Origin: JAOUEA01 sp963810945
Lineage (GTDB): Bacteria > Actinomycetota > UBA4738 > HRBIN12
Assembly (NCBI GenBank): GCA_963810945.1
Contig: CAWEPI010000008.1
Coordinates: 124,001 to 188,000, forward strand
Length of the DNA: 64,000 nt
Reading direction: 5' to 3'
Shown here: piece after piece, positions 1 to 8,600 of the stretch
Position numbering within the stretch: position 1 is the stretch's first letter
Layout: each line of letters starts with the position of its first letter
Translations under genes and position numbers: made by a program
Notes under the pieces: model-generated
Databases searched by the model: none
What the model saw: only the letters and a program-made list of their open reading frames with translations
Told to the model about the DNA's origin: nothing

Positions 1-240
1 GCGGGGCGGGAGGGGGCCTTCCTCGCTTGCTCGTTCTGGCTCGTGGAGGCGTTGGCGCGGGTCGGCAGACTCGACGAGGCCCGCGACCTGATGGGTGAGC
101 TCGTCCGTCTTGCGAACGATGTCGGCCTGTACGCCGAGGAGATCGACCCAGCCGATGAGGCGTTCCTGGGCAACTTCCCCCAGGGCCTCACACACCTCGC
201 ACTGATCGAGGCGGCACTCGCTCTGGGGGAAGACGGGTGA
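1..240 (+). CDS. GH15 family glycosidase, C-terminal end (partial)
   Basis: The frame is open from base 1, so the 5' part of the gene lies outside the window. The visible 79 residues resemble the end of the (alpha/alpha)6 barrel of glycoside hydrolase family 15 (glucoamylase or trehalase type): EGAFLACSFWLVEALA, then a helix with GRLDEARDL, then EEIDP and GNFPQGLTHLALI. These are typical end-of-barrel strings of bacterial GH15 proteins. The catalytic glutamates would lie upstream. Substrate cannot be read from this fragment. Its stop overlaps the start of the next gene by 4 nt, so the two are probably cotranscribed. Confidence 0.8.
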   Translation, partial: AGREGAFLACSFWLVEALARVGRLDEARDLMGELVRLANDVGLYAEEIDPADEAFLGNFPQGLTHLALIEAALALGEDG

Positions 241-722
241 GCGTCTGGGGCGCGGCGATCGGCGGGCTCACCGGAACGTTCGTCCTGACGACGGTCCTCC
301 GCGGAGCGAGCGAGCTTCATCTCACGAGGATGGATCTGCCGTTCCTGCTGGGCACAGCCGTCACTCCCAACCGCGCCCGGGCCAAGGCGGTCGGGTACGT
401 GCTGCATTTCATCGCCGGTCTCCTCTTCGCCTTGGTGTACGCGATCGGGTTCGCCGTGCTGGGCGAGAGCGGGTGGCTGCTCGGCGCGATCTTCGGTCTG
501 ATCCACGGCCTGTTCGCGGGTAGTGCGCTCGTGAACATCTTGCTGCCCATCGTGCACCCGCGCATGGGGACGTCGATGTCGAGCGTCGGGTCGACGGCCA
601 TGCTCGAGCCACCCGGTTTCATGATGATGAACTACGGTCGCGCGACGCCGGTCGTGAGTCTGGGGGCACACATCCTCTACGGTGCGATCGTCGGCGCGTT
701 CGCGGCGGCCGCCGGCGGTTAG
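237..722 (+). CDS. Membrane protein of unknown function
   Basis: Starts with GTG inside the stop codon of the GH15 gene, suggesting translational coupling. The 161-residue product has about four hydrophobic stretches (near residues 3-20, 50-75, 80-105 and 140-160). A loop between the third and fourth carries HPRMGTSMSSVGSTAM and a Pro-Gly-Phe-Met-Met-Met segment. I do not recognise a family. The 3' end overlaps the convergent ABC permease by 4 nt. Base composition matches the neighbours. Confidence 0.65.
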   Translation: MSVWGAAIGGLTGTFVLTTVLRGASELHLTRMDLPFLLGTAVTPNRARAKAVGYVLHFIAGLLFALVYAIGFAVLGESGWLLGAIFGLIHGLFAGSALVNILLPIVHPRMGTSMSSVGSTAMLEPPGFMMMNYGRATPVVSLGAHILYGAIVGAFAAAAGG

Positions 723-1570
723 TCGGTCTTCGAGAACCGGACGATCGCGATCCCGAGCATCAAGAGTCCCGCGACCCCGACCACGGCGAGGGCCATGCCG
801 CTGGGGAGTCGCCACCCGTCCCAGGTGACCCCCCCGTTCAGGCGGAGAGCAAGCGCCGGTGGGACGGCGACGTGGGCGAAGACCGCTCGACGCATCGGGT
901 CGACCGCGTAGGCGAGCGGGTCGATCTTCGTCAAGGCGGAGAGCCACCGCGGCAATCCGGTCAGCGGGAAGATCGCCCCCGCGAGGAAGAACATCGGAAG
1001 CACGAACAGCTGCATCACGACCTGGAACGACTCGACCTGCTTGATCCGACTCGCGAGCATCAGCCCGAACGCCGTGAGCATGAACGCCGCCAGGGCCATC
1101 TCGCCGAGGAGCTCCAACATCAGGATCGGCGAATACGGGACGTGGACGACCCCCGCGAGGGCCAGGATGATCACGCCCTGCATGGTCGCGACCGTGGCTC
1201 CGCCTGCTGCCTTGCCGACCATGATGGCCCAGCGACGCGACGGCGCGACGAGCATCTCGCGGAGGAACCCGAACTCGCGATCCCAGACGATCGATACGGC
1301 GGAGAAGATGGCCGTGAAGAGGATCGTCATGGAGATGACCCCGGGGAACATGAAGGTGCGGTAGTCGAACCCCGTGGCGCCCGGGAGCAGGTGCGAGAGC
1401 CCGGTCCCGAGCACGAACAGGAACAGGATCGGCTGCGCGAGCGACGTCAGGATCCGCGGCTTGTTCCGGCGGAACCGGATCAGCTCTCGCTTCCAGACCA
1501 CCTTCACGGCGCGCCAGTCATCAGCCAACGTGCCGCTGGCGACGCGAACGGGAGCGATCTCGATGCTCAT
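719..1570 (-). CDS. ABC-2 type transporter permease
   Basis: A 283-residue membrane protein with about six transmembrane segments, the usual topology and size of ABC-2 (drug or polysaccharide exporter) permeases such as DrrB. The N-terminal cytoplasmic stretch WKRELIRFRRNKPR precedes the first helix, and WDREFGFLREMLVAP is the typical coupling region after the second. The ATG overlaps the ATPase stop (ATGA). With the ATPase it would form a homodimeric exporter in the cytoplasmic membrane; the substrate is unknown. The MarR gene at the head of the operon suggests a drug or toxic small molecule. Confidence 0.88.
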   Translation of the reverse strand: MSIEIAPVRVASGTLADDWRAVKVVWKRELIRFRRNKPRILTSLAQPILFLFVLGTGLSHLLPGATGFDYRTFMFPGVISMTILFTAIFSAVSIVWDREFGFLREMLVAPSRRWAIMVGKAAGGATVATMQGVIILALAGVVHVPYSPILMLELLGEMALAAFMLTAFGLMLASRIKQVESFQVVMQLFVLPMFFLAGAIFPLTGLPRWLSALTKIDPLAYAVDPMRRAVFAHVAVPPALALRLNGGVTWDGWRLPSGMALAVVGVAGLLMLGIAIVRFSKTD

Positions 1571-2563
1571 CGGCGCGCCCCCATCCTTCGCCGGATGAAC
1601 GGGCTGCTCGCCAGCCGCTCCGCGCTCGACGCCTCGGTGTCGCGGATGGTTCGTCCCGTATAGGACATGAACACATCGTCGAGGGTGGGCTGCGCCAACG
1701 AGACGGAGAGGATCGGGACCTTCAGCTCGGCGAACAGCGTGGGGATGAACCGATCGCCGTTGGGCACGTAGATCCGCACCGCCCCCTCGGCGACCGTCGG
1801 GTCGAGCCCCAGCCCGTCGCGCAGCTCCTCGATCGTGGCCTCGTCGTCGGCCGTTCGGAGCTCGATCCGATCGCGCCCGACGCTCGACTTCAGGGCTTCG
1901 GGCGTGTCGATCGCGACGATGCTTCCGTGATCGATGATCGCGATCCGATCGCAGTGCTCGGCCTCGTCCATGTAGTGGGTGGTCAGGAAGATCGTGATCG
2001 ACTCCCGGCGCCGGAGCTCCTCGATGTAGCTCCAGATATGGGCGCGCGTCTGAGGGTCGAGGCCCACCGTGGGCTCATCGAGGAATAGGACCCGCGGCGA
2101 ATGCAGCAGGCCCCTGGCGATCTCCAACCGTCGCTTCATCCCACCCGAGAAGGTCGACACGATGCTCCCGCGGCGCTCCCAGAGGCCGACCATCTCGAGG
2201 ACGTCCTTCAGACGCGTCGGCGGCGACCTCGCGCGGTACCCCGTAGAGCTCGGCATGGAACCGCAGGTTCTCTTCCGCGGTCAGGTACTCGTCGAGGGTG
2301 GGGTCCTGGAACACGAGACCGATGTGCCGGCGCACGTCTGCAGGGCGCGTCGAAACGTCGAACCCGGCGACCGCGGCGCGTCCCGCCGTCGGGCGCAGGA
2401 GCGTGCAGAGGATGTTGATCGTCGTCGACTTGCCGGCTCCGTTCGGGCCTAAGAAGCCGAACGACTCCCCGGCTTGAACCACGAACGAGACGTCATCTAC
2501 AGCGGTGATGTCATCGAATGACTTGCCGAGATGCTCTACGACGATCGCTCGCTCGCGGCTCAC
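1567..2563 (-). CDS. ABC transporter ATP-binding protein (DrrA type), frameshifted
   Basis: Two frames together encode one ATPase. The N-terminal part has Walker A GPNGAGKST at residues 39-47 and the Q-loop VFQDPTLDEYLT. The C-terminal part has the signature FSGGMKRRLEIARG, Walker B VLFLDEPTVGLD, the H-loop LTTHYMDEAEH and a C-terminal domain ending in LAQPTLDDVFMSYTGR, as in DrrA. The break falls at about 2215-2235, after YGVPREVAA. Removing one base there joins the frames and gives about 331 residues, normal for the family. I read this as a sequence error or a very recent mutation. The GTG start overlaps the MarR stop by 4 nt. Confidence 0.85.
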
Positions 2564-3018
2564 GTGGCATCTCCCCGGTCCGATCCCGCCTCATCCATCA
2601 CGTCGCGAAGGGCGCGGAGGCCGGCAAGCAGGTGCAGCGCGTCCTGCGAAGAGAGGGACCCGACCTTCTCCTCGGCGATGCCTCGGTAGGTCGCCCGCCA
2701 GTGCTCGAGCTCGCGGGCGCCGGCCGCCGACAGATGTAGCCGCACGAGCCGTTGGTCCGCAGGATCCTTGGCCTTGCGAACCAGACCCTCCAGGCTCAAG
2801 TCCGCGATGATCAGGGAGACGAGGCTCTTCGGCATGTACTTCCGCCGGGCCAGCTCGCTCAAGCTGATCCCCGGCTCCTTGGAGATCGCGCGCATGAGCG
2901 AAAGGGTCGCGAGCGAGCGCTTCCGCTCCTCCGCCGCCTCCATCAGCCGCTCTCGAAGCGCGCGGTTCACGTCCCGCAGGTGATCGACGATCTCCTCGTC
3001 GCGGCTCGACCGACTCAC
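2560..3018 (-). CDS. MarR family transcriptional regulator
   Basis: Winged-helix regulator of about 152 residues. The helix-turn-helix is around ISLSELARRKYMPKSLVSLI and the wing around KAKDPADQRLVRLHLS, with long helices at both ends for dimerisation. The frame remains open to 3075, but a start there would run through a 36-bp palindrome. I therefore chose the GTG at 3018, 5 nt downstream of that palindrome. The gene heads an operon with the ABC exporter ATPase and permease. The usual MarR arrangement, autorepression relieved by a ligand that the exporter removes, is inferred here. Confidence 0.85.
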   Translation of the reverse strand: MSRSSRDEEIVDHLRDVNRALRERLMEAAEERKRSLATLSLMRAISKEPGISLSELARRKYMPKSLVSLIIADLSLEGLVRKAKDPADQRLVRLHLSAAGARELEHWRATYRGIAEEKVGSLSSQDALHLLAGLRALRDVMDEAGSDRGDAT

Positions 3019-3023
3019 GGCGC

Positions 3024-3059
3024 ACTCGTTCTGATACGAACGTTCATTCCAGAACGAGT
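3024..3059. promoter_or_regulatory. Nested perfect palindrome, probable MarR operator
   Basis: ACTCGTTCTG at 3024-3033 is an exact inverted copy of CAGAACGAGT at 3050-3059. The same centre (3041/3042) carries an inner palindrome GAACGTTC at 3038-3045. The element ends 5 nt before the chosen MarR start, so it would cover the promoter. Symmetry, length and position are those expected for a dimer-binding operator of the adjacent MarR protein. Confidence 0.75.
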
Positions 3060-3152
3060 TTAACAGGGGAGACACGAGAGGCCCGTTCGTCGTCTAGTGA
3101 GTCACTCCGGCTCTCTCGCTCGATCGTGCTCGTGTCTACGGAAGGGGGCCAA

Positions 3153-4151
3153 TCAACCGAACGTGAAGGCGAACGCCTCCGCACCTCGATCAAGGAACTC
3201 GATCGTGAATAGACGATCCGTGATCGGCCCGCGTTGCCGAACGAGTTGATACATCCGTGGCTGGACGAGGAGCCCTGCTCCTTCATCATCGACATCGGTC
3301 CCTGAAGCGTCACGGAGTGGCTCGCCGTCGATCGACACTCGGAACGCGACCGGCGTCGAGCCATCCATCGGCCCCATCACGAGATGGACGTCGCGCGCAT
3401 GGAACCGGAACGAGATCTCACCCTTCGGATGATGGAGGACCACGCTCTCCTGGTTAGCCGTCCAATCCCCGGACAGCGCCCAGTGATCCAGCGGCAGTGT
3501 GTCGGGGGTGATGTACGCGTGCGGGCGCCCCGGCGCCATCCCATCGGGTGAGGTGAAGTTCCGTGTTCGTCCGTATCCGAGGTACGTCTCGGAGGAACGG
3601 AGATCGCCCCAGTCCGCTTCGACTTCCGGTCCCCGCGGGTCCACGGCAACGAGCGTGTCGTCGCCCCGGCCGGCCCCGGCGTCAGCGAGGAGCTGCTGGA
3701 TCACGGTCTCCGATCGCTCGTAGTCCCCTTCACCGAACCAGTGATGCCGGATCCGCCCGGTCGCATCGATGAAGTACAGAGCCGGCCAATAATGGTTCGC
3801 GAATGCGTCCCAGATCGCGTACCCGTTGTCGACGGCGACCGGATACTCGACGGCCATCGCCGCGAGCGCCTGGCGGACGTTGTCGAGGTCACTCTCGAAC
3901 GAGAACTCGGGCGTGTGCGCGCCGATCACGACGAGTCCCTGTTCCTCGTACTTCTCGGCCCAGGCGCGCACGTACGGCAGCGTCCTGAGCCAGTTGATGC
4001 ACGTATACGTGCAGAAATCGACGACGACCACGTTCCCCTGCAGACCCTCCGGGTCGAGTGGTTGGGAGTTCAGCCACGCGGTCGCACCTGCCAGGGACGG
4101 GAACTGCCCTTCAACCCGTAGCTTCGATGGCGGACGGAGCATCTGTCCCAT
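3153..4151 (-). CDS. Thioredoxin-like protein (DipZ C-terminal type)
   Basis: A 332-residue protein without a signal peptide. Residues about 12-165 form a redoxin fold like the periplasmic C-terminal domain of DipZ: NVVVVDFCTYTCINWLRTLP, then VVIGAHTPEF and a WPALYFIDATGRI segment near a cis-proline. The usual WCxxC is replaced by FCTYTC, with cysteines at 47 and 51; Cys51 corresponds to the family's conserved cysteine. Residues about 190-332 form a second, beta-rich domain. The redox partner is unknown. The gene stands alone, 77 nt from the MarR region on one side and 87 nt from the epoxide hydrolase on the other. Confidence 0.75.
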   Translation of the reverse strand: MGQMLRPPSKLRVEGQFPSLAGATAWLNSQPLDPEGLQGNVVVVDFCTYTCINWLRTLPYVRAWAEKYEEQGLVVIGAHTPEFSFESDLDNVRQALAAMAVEYPVAVDNGYAIWDAFANHYWPALYFIDATGRIRHHWFGEGDYERSETVIQQLLADAGAGRGDDTLVAVDPRGPEVEADWGDLRSSETYLGYGRTRNFTSPDGMAPGRPHAYITPDTLPLDHWALSGDWTANQESVVLHHPKGEISFRFHARDVHLVMGPMDGSTPVAFRVSIDGEPLRDASGTDVDDEGAGLLVQPRMYQLVRQRGPITDRLFTIEFLDRGAEAFAFTFG

Positions 4152-4238
4152 ATGCCCTCCTCTCGGAGCTGTTACGACTGGCGTTCTCGCCCACGCGTCG
4201 CGTCGAGACTCCCTTCCGTCAGCGCGGACGAGGTGCGA

Positions 4239-5492
4239 TCAACGCAACGACCGGAACGCCGCGCGCACCTCGCTCGTGAACAGCTCCGGCTCCTGCCACG
4301 CCGCGAAGTGGTTCCCCTCCGGGAGCTCGTTGAAATAGATGAGGTTGGGATAGGCCTCCTCCGCCCAGCTCCGCGGCACCTGATAGAGCTCGCGCGGGAA
4401 CACGCTGACGGCGGCCGGTACGGTGACCCCCTTCGCGTCGAAGAAGCCCAGCGTGTTCTCCCAGTACAGACGACCGGAGGACACCCCTGTGTTCGTCACC
4501 CAGGTCATCGTGATGTTGTCCAGGACCTCGTCGCGCGTGAGGCTCCCGACGGGGTGGCCCTCGAAGGCGGCGGCGATGTCCTCGAGGCTGCGCGCGTCGT
4601 GGTCGAGCATCCAGGCCGCGAGGGCAGCGGGCGAATCGGCGAGCCCGTACAAGGTCTGCGGGCGCAGCCCCATCTCCAGCGCGTAGCCGATGCCCTTCGT
4701 GAAGAGGAAGCTCAGCTGATCGTACCCGCGCTGCTCCTCGGCCGAGAGATCGGACGGCGGTGGGTCGCCGGCACCCAGGACGTTCGACGCGAGCGCCTTC
4801 ACCGCGTCGGGCGGAACGGTGCCGGCCATGTTGGAGTGGATCCCGAGCAAGCCCGGAGGCGCCACCGCACCCATCGTGTCCGTGATCTGCGCACCCCAGT
4901 CGCCGCCCTGGGCGACGTAGCGGGTGTAACCGAGGCGCTCCATCAGGGCGATCCAGGCGTGCGCGATGTGGACGGGGCCCCAGCCCGTCTCCGCCGGCTT
5001 GGCCGAGAACGCGTAGCCGGGCATCGACGGGACCACGACGTCGAACGCATCGCCGGCGTCGCCGCCGTGGGCCGTGGGGTCGCTGAGCGGGTCGATCACG
5101 TTGAGCATCTCGATGATCGAGCCGGGCCAGCCGTGCGTGATGATGAGCGGCAGGGCGTTCTCGTGCGGCGACCGGACGTGGATGAGGTGGATGTCGAGGC
5201 CGTCGATCTCGGTGATGAACTGCGGGAACGCGTTCAGCCTCGACTCGAACCTCCGGAGGTCGTAGTCGTTGGCCCAGTACCGCACGAGCTCGCGCATCGT
5301 CGCCAAGGGCACGCCCTGCGACTGGTCGGCGACGGTCTCCTTCTCGGGGAAGCGTGTCGCAGCCAAGCGTCGACGCAGATCATCGAGGTCCGCTTGGGGA
5401 ACGCTGACCTGGAAAGGGCGGATGGCGCCATCTTCGAGATGGATCACCTCGTCATGGACAGTGCCCTGAGGTGTTCTCGAATCCTGATCCAT
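4239..5492 (-). CDS. Epoxide hydrolase (microsomal-type, alpha/beta fold)
   Basis: A 417-residue protein with the N-terminal epoxide hydrolase lid region (about residues 24-130) and an alpha/beta-hydrolase core. The oxyanion motif HGWPGS begins at 120, the nucleophile motif is GGDWGA with Asp198, and the catalytic histidine is in GNHFAAWQEPELF near the C-terminus. These match the EphB/EPHX1-like epoxide hydrolase family, which opens epoxides to vicinal diols through an alkyl-enzyme intermediate. The length is typical. The physiological substrate cannot be inferred; nothing adjacent suggests a degradation pathway. It is monocistronic, with a long non-coding stretch upstream. Confidence 0.88.
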   Translation of the reverse strand: MDQDSRTPQGTVHDEVIHLEDGAIRPFQVSVPQADLDDLRRRLAATRFPEKETVADQSQGVPLATMRELVRYWANDYDLRRFESRLNAFPQFITEIDGLDIHLIHVRSPHENALPLIITHGWPGSIIEMLNVIDPLSDPTAHGGDAGDAFDVVVPSMPGYAFSAKPAETGWGPVHIAHAWIALMERLGYTRYVAQGGDWGAQITDTMGAVAPPGLLGIHSNMAGTVPPDAVKALASNVLGAGDPPPSDLSAEEQRGYDQLSFLFTKGIGYALEMGLRPQTLYGLADSPAALAAWMLDHDARSLEDIAAAFEGHPVGSLTRDEVLDNITMTWVTNTGVSSGRLYWENTLGFFDAKGVTVPAAVSVFPRELYQVPRSWAEEAYPNLIYFNELPEGNHFAAWQEPELFTSEVRAAFRSLR

Positions 5493-5943
5493 CGCTCCTT
5501 CTCCTTCCCGCGGTATCCGCTCTCGGACCGAACTCCTCGCCCTGGAGCACTACGGTAATCCCGTCGCGAAGATCAGGTGAAGCGAGCGGTCCCTGCGGAG
5601 AGCGAACAGCAGGTGAACATGGCCTCCCGATGTCACCAGACACCAGCCGGAAGCGGTTCCCCGCCCCGGGAGGGAGCCGCTCCGGTCGGAACGATCGATC
5701 TATCGAAGGACGTCGGTATCACATCCGCCCGATGTCGTACGGAAACGCATGCATCGCGCTCCGAGGTACTCCGGAACTTCGATGCGCTGGCAACCAGATC
5801 GATCGCGATGAGATCCCGGACGCGAACAAGGCCAAGGATCCAACGATGAGAAACGCTGCCTGCCGGGTGCGGCGCGTCAGACGATGACAGAACCGTCATG
5901 TGGGCCTCTCGCTCCCGACTTCCCACCCCGGGAGGGGATGACT
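5493..5943. other. Intergenic region upstream of the two-component operon
   Basis: About 450 bases between the divergent epoxide hydrolase and response regulator genes. I see no convincing coding frame: the short open frames here have no family features and no ribosome binding sites. The only clear signal is the TGACAG-type palindrome at 5885-5898 and a strong ribosome binding site just before the regulator. Confidence 0.6.
5885..5898. promoter_or_regulatory. TGACAG-N2-CTGTCA-like palindrome upstream of response regulator
   Basis: The sequence TGACAGAACCGTCA is a dyad with one mismatch to TGACAG-N2-CTGTCA. It lies 46 bp before the chosen start of the response regulator. The same motif, in perfect form, stands upstream of the aa3 oxidase operon at 13043-13056. 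This suggests a binding site of the adjacent response regulator (autoregulation). The identity of the protein bound is inferred. Confidence 0.55.
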
Positions 5944-6672
5944 ATGGTTACCGCGAGGGGGGCTGCTGTGGCTTCGACCGCGCATGGTGCCAACCGCGAA
6001 ACGGCTGCCGCCGGCCGCGTGTTGATGATCGATGACGAGCCGCGGATCTTGAACTTCGTTCGGCGCGGGCTCGAGGCTGAGGGCCTGGAAGTCGACGAGG
6101 CCTCCTCGGGCCAGGAGGGGCTCGATCTGGCGCTCGAAGGGCGATACGACCTCGTGATCCTGGACCTGGTGATGCCGGGTCTCGACGGGAACAAGGTGCT
6201 CAGTCGGCTCCTCGAGCGGCGGCCCGAACAACAGGTACTCGTGCTTTCGGCACTGAACGACACCGCCACGAAGGTGCGCAGCCTCGAACGTGGGGCGGAG
6301 GACTACATCGCCAAACCGTTCTCGTTGGAGGAGCTACTCGCCCGGGTCGAGGTCCGACTGCGCAACGCGCAGCGCACGAACGAGACCCACCTGCGTTCAC
6401 GGGGCCTCTCGTTGGATGTGATCCACCGGCGCGCCGATACCGGTACCGGCCCGGTGCCGCTCGCAGATCGAGAGTTCCTCCTGTTGCGCGAGTTGATGCG
6501 GGATGCAGGTCGCACGGTCTCGAAGGAGCGCCTGTTGTCGTCGGTGTGGGGGTATCACTTCGATCCGGAGTCCAACGTCGTCGACGTCTACGTCCGCCGA
6601 CTTCGGGCCAAGCTCGGCGCCGCGACGATCGTGACGGAGCGGGGAGTGGGGTACCGTGTCGAAGCGCCGTGA
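5944..6672 (+). CDS. OmpR/PhoB-type response regulator
   Basis: A 242-residue protein. Receiver domain: acidic pair Asp30-Asp31 in VLMIDDEPRIL, phospho-acceptor Asp74 in VILDLVMPG, Ser102 and Lys124 in YIAKPFS. C-terminal winged helix: LADREFLLLRELMRDAG, then SKERLLSSVWG, SNVVDVYVRRLRAKL and TERGVGYRVE. ATGs at 5938 and 5944 are in frame; GGAGG at 5931-5935 is well spaced (8 nt) only for 5944. It overlaps the histidine kinase by 17 nt, so they are a cognate pair. The convergent aa3 oxidase operon carries the same upstream palindrome and is its likely target. Confidence 0.92.
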   Translation: MVTARGAAVASTAHGANRETAAAGRVLMIDDEPRILNFVRRGLEAEGLEVDEASSGQEGLDLALEGRYDLVILDLVMPGLDGNKVLSRLLERRPEQQVLVLSALNDTATKVRSLERGAEDYIAKPFSLEELLARVEVRLRNAQRTNETHLRSRGLSLDVIHRRADTGTGPVPLADREFLLLRELMRDAGRTVSKERLLSSVWGYHFDPESNVVDVYVRRLRAKLGAATIVTERGVGYRVEAP

Positions 6673-7777
6673 GCACGTCGAGTGGCCCGCTCGCGACCGG
6701 TGGATCGACGTCGCCTGGGTGCTGTTCTCGCTCGCCAACCTCGCTGCCATGCTGCTCATCCCCGATTGGGAGACGGTGCCGTTCCACTTCATCTGGGTGA
6801 GCCTGACGATCCTGTACGGGTTCCGCGTGTGGCGCACGCGGCCGACCGTCGTGATCCTCGCGCTGGTGATGGCCACGACCGGCGCATCCATCTACTTCGA
6901 CGTGAGACGTGGGGGTCAGCCGCTCGACGAGATCACCGAAGTGCCGCTCATGGCCGCCATGTTCGCGGCCATGGTGTGGCATGCGCGGCGTCGACTGACG
7001 GCCACCGAGGAGACGGAACGCGTTTCCTTGGACAACCTTCGTCTCCTCGAGCGCGAGCGCCGCTTCGTCCAAGACGCCTCCCATGAGCTCCGCACCCCGA
7101 TCACGGTGGCCCTCGGCCACGCAGAGCTGATCCAACGACAGACAATCGACCCCACCATCGGGCAGGATGCCGCGGTGATCAACGACGAGCTGATGCGGTT
7201 GCGCAGGCTCGCCGACCGTCTCTTGCTCCTAGCGAGCTCGGAGGATCTCGAGCGTTCCCCAGACGGTTCCGATCGGCGTGGAGCAGCTCGTGGTCGAGGC
7301 CGTCGAATCGGTGGGCGGCGACACCGCGGCGGTGGGTCCTCTCCACCACCGAGGAGGTGTTGGTGCTCGCCGACGCCAGACAGGCTCGCCGTCGCGATCG
7401 ACGCCGTGATCGAGAACGCGGTGCAACATACCGATGAGGCGGACACGATCGGATTGGGCGTCGAGCGGCGCGGTACCGAAGCGGTGATCTGGATCCGTGA
7501 TACGGGAACGGGGATCGCGGCCGTGGACCTGGATCGGATCTTCGATCGGTTCGCTCGGTCCTATCCGGGTCGAAGCAGGCACACCGGTGGGTTCGGTCTC
7601 GGACTGCCGATCGTGCAGGCCATCGTCGAAGGGCACGGAGGCTCGGTGCGCGTCGAAAGCGTCGAGGGAGCCTGGACGCGGTTCGAGATCGCACTGCCGG
7701 TGGCTCAACAGATCATCGGCCCGGAGCTCGGTGACGTCGTGATGGTGGACGGGGATACTCGTGATCCCGTCGGTTGA
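6656..7777 (+). CDS. Sensor histidine kinase, with three compensating frameshifts
   Basis: About four N-terminal membrane helices (residues 17-110) with almost no extracytoplasmic domain, then a HisKA segment with His143 in DASHELRTP and an HATPase domain: N box VIENAVQHT, G1 IRDTGTGIA, F box IFDRFARSY and G2 GGFGLGLPIV. The frame stays open, but residues about 202-242 read as an Arg/Gly-rich low-complexity stretch. Removing one base near 7258, 7331 and 7378 restores a normal segment: QTVPIGVEQLVVEAVE, then WVLSTTEEVLVLADADRL. The corrected kinase has about 372 residues. Minimal sensing region suggests it reads a membrane or quinone-linked signal (inference). Confidence 0.85.
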   Translation: MSKRREHVEWPARDRWIDVAWVLFSLANLAAMLLIPDWETVPFHFIWVSLTILYGFRVWRTRPTVVILALVMATTGASIYFDVRRGGQPLDEITEVPLMAAMFAAMVWHARRRLTATEETERVSLDNLRLLERERRFVQDASHELRTPITVALGHAELIQRQTIDPTIGQDAAVINDELMRLRRLADRLLLLASSEDLERSPDGSDRRGAARGRGRRIGGRRHRGGGSSPPPRRCWCSPTPDRLAVAIDAVIENAVQHTDEADTIGLGVERRGTEAVIWIRDTGTGIAAVDLDRIFDRFARSYPGRSRHTGGFGLGLPIVQAIVEGHGGSVRVESVEGAWTRFEIALPVAQQIIGPELGDVVMVDGDTRDPVG

Positions 7778-8600
7778 TCCGATCGCGTTGTGCGCGATCG
7801 TGGCGGGATTCGCGTATGCGAGCGCCGACAGGAGCGTTCGGCGCGCGCGCGGCCGGCCGGCGCCGCGCGCCCGCCGGACGGCGTTCTACGCGGGCCTGGC
7901 GGTCGTCGTTCTCGCACTCACCGGACCGATCGATGCGTCCGTGGAGTCCTCGTTCTCGATGCACATGGTCCAGCATCTGCTGCTCACGATGGTGGCCGCG
8001 CCGCTGCTCCTGCTGGGCGCACCGCTGACGCTTGCCATCGCCGTGTGGCCGAAGGCCTCTCGTCGATCGTTCGCCCACGTCCTGCATAGCGGCCCGGCGC
8101 GGTTCGTCTCGAATCCGCTCGTCGCCTGGACGTCGTTCTTCGCCGTGCTGTGGATGGCTCACCTCACCGGCCTGTACGAGGCCTCACTGCGCAGCAACGG
8201 GATCCATGCGGGCGAACACCTCGCCTTCCTCGCGACCGCACTGGTGTTCTGGGCGCCGATCGTCCGCGCGGATCCATCGCCATCGGTGTTGTCCTACCCG
8301 GCGAAGATCCTGTACCTGTTCGTGGCGATGCCGGCGATGGCGCTCCTCGGTCTGACGATCGTGAGCGCGCGGCAGGTGCTGTACCCGACCTATGCGCAGG
8401 CGGAGGGCGTGGCTCGCGCACTCGCCGACCAGCGGACGGCCGGAGCGATCATGTGGGCCGGGACGATGATCCTGATCGTCCCGGCGCTCGGGGTCGTGCT
8501 GTGGGAGTGGATGGCCGCCGATGAACGCGAGGCCCGCCGGGTGGATGCCCGACTCGGACATGCCGAAATGATCGATGCGATCGAGGAAGGTGCCAGATGA
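7761..8600 (+). CDS. ctaG: Cytochrome c oxidase assembly protein CtaG (caa3 type)
   Basis: A 279-residue integral membrane protein of the caa3_CtaG family with about six to seven helices. Characteristic strings are SMHMVQHLLLTMVAAPLLLLG, NPLVAWTSFF and GEHLAFLATALVFW; the histidines in MHMVQH and GEH are conserved in the family. CtaG proteins help deliver copper to the oxidase. It overlaps the kinase gene by 17 nt and the next small gene by 4 nt, so the two-component system and this factor are one operon. It faces the aa3 oxidase operon. A second paralogue lies at 60165-60995. Confidence 0.87.
   Translation: MIPSVDPIALCAIVAGFAYASADRSVRRARGRPAPRARRTAFYAGLAVVVLALTGPIDASVESSFSMHMVQHLLLTMVAAPLLLLGAPLTLAIAVWPKASRRSFAHVLHSGPARFVSNPLVAWTSFFAVLWMAHLTGLYEASLRSNGIHAGEHLAFLATALVFWAPIVRADPSPSVLSYPAKILYLFVAMPAMALLGLTIVSARQVLYPTYAQAEGVARALADQRTAGAIMWAGTMILIVPALGVVLWEWMAADEREARRVDARLGHAEMIDAIEEGAR

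Noticed and set aside
2200..2240. Programmed ribosomal frameshift in the ABC ATPase
   Set aside because: No slippery heptamer or downstream structure is evident, and many unrelated genes in the window share the same one-base insertion pattern, so sequence error is simpler.
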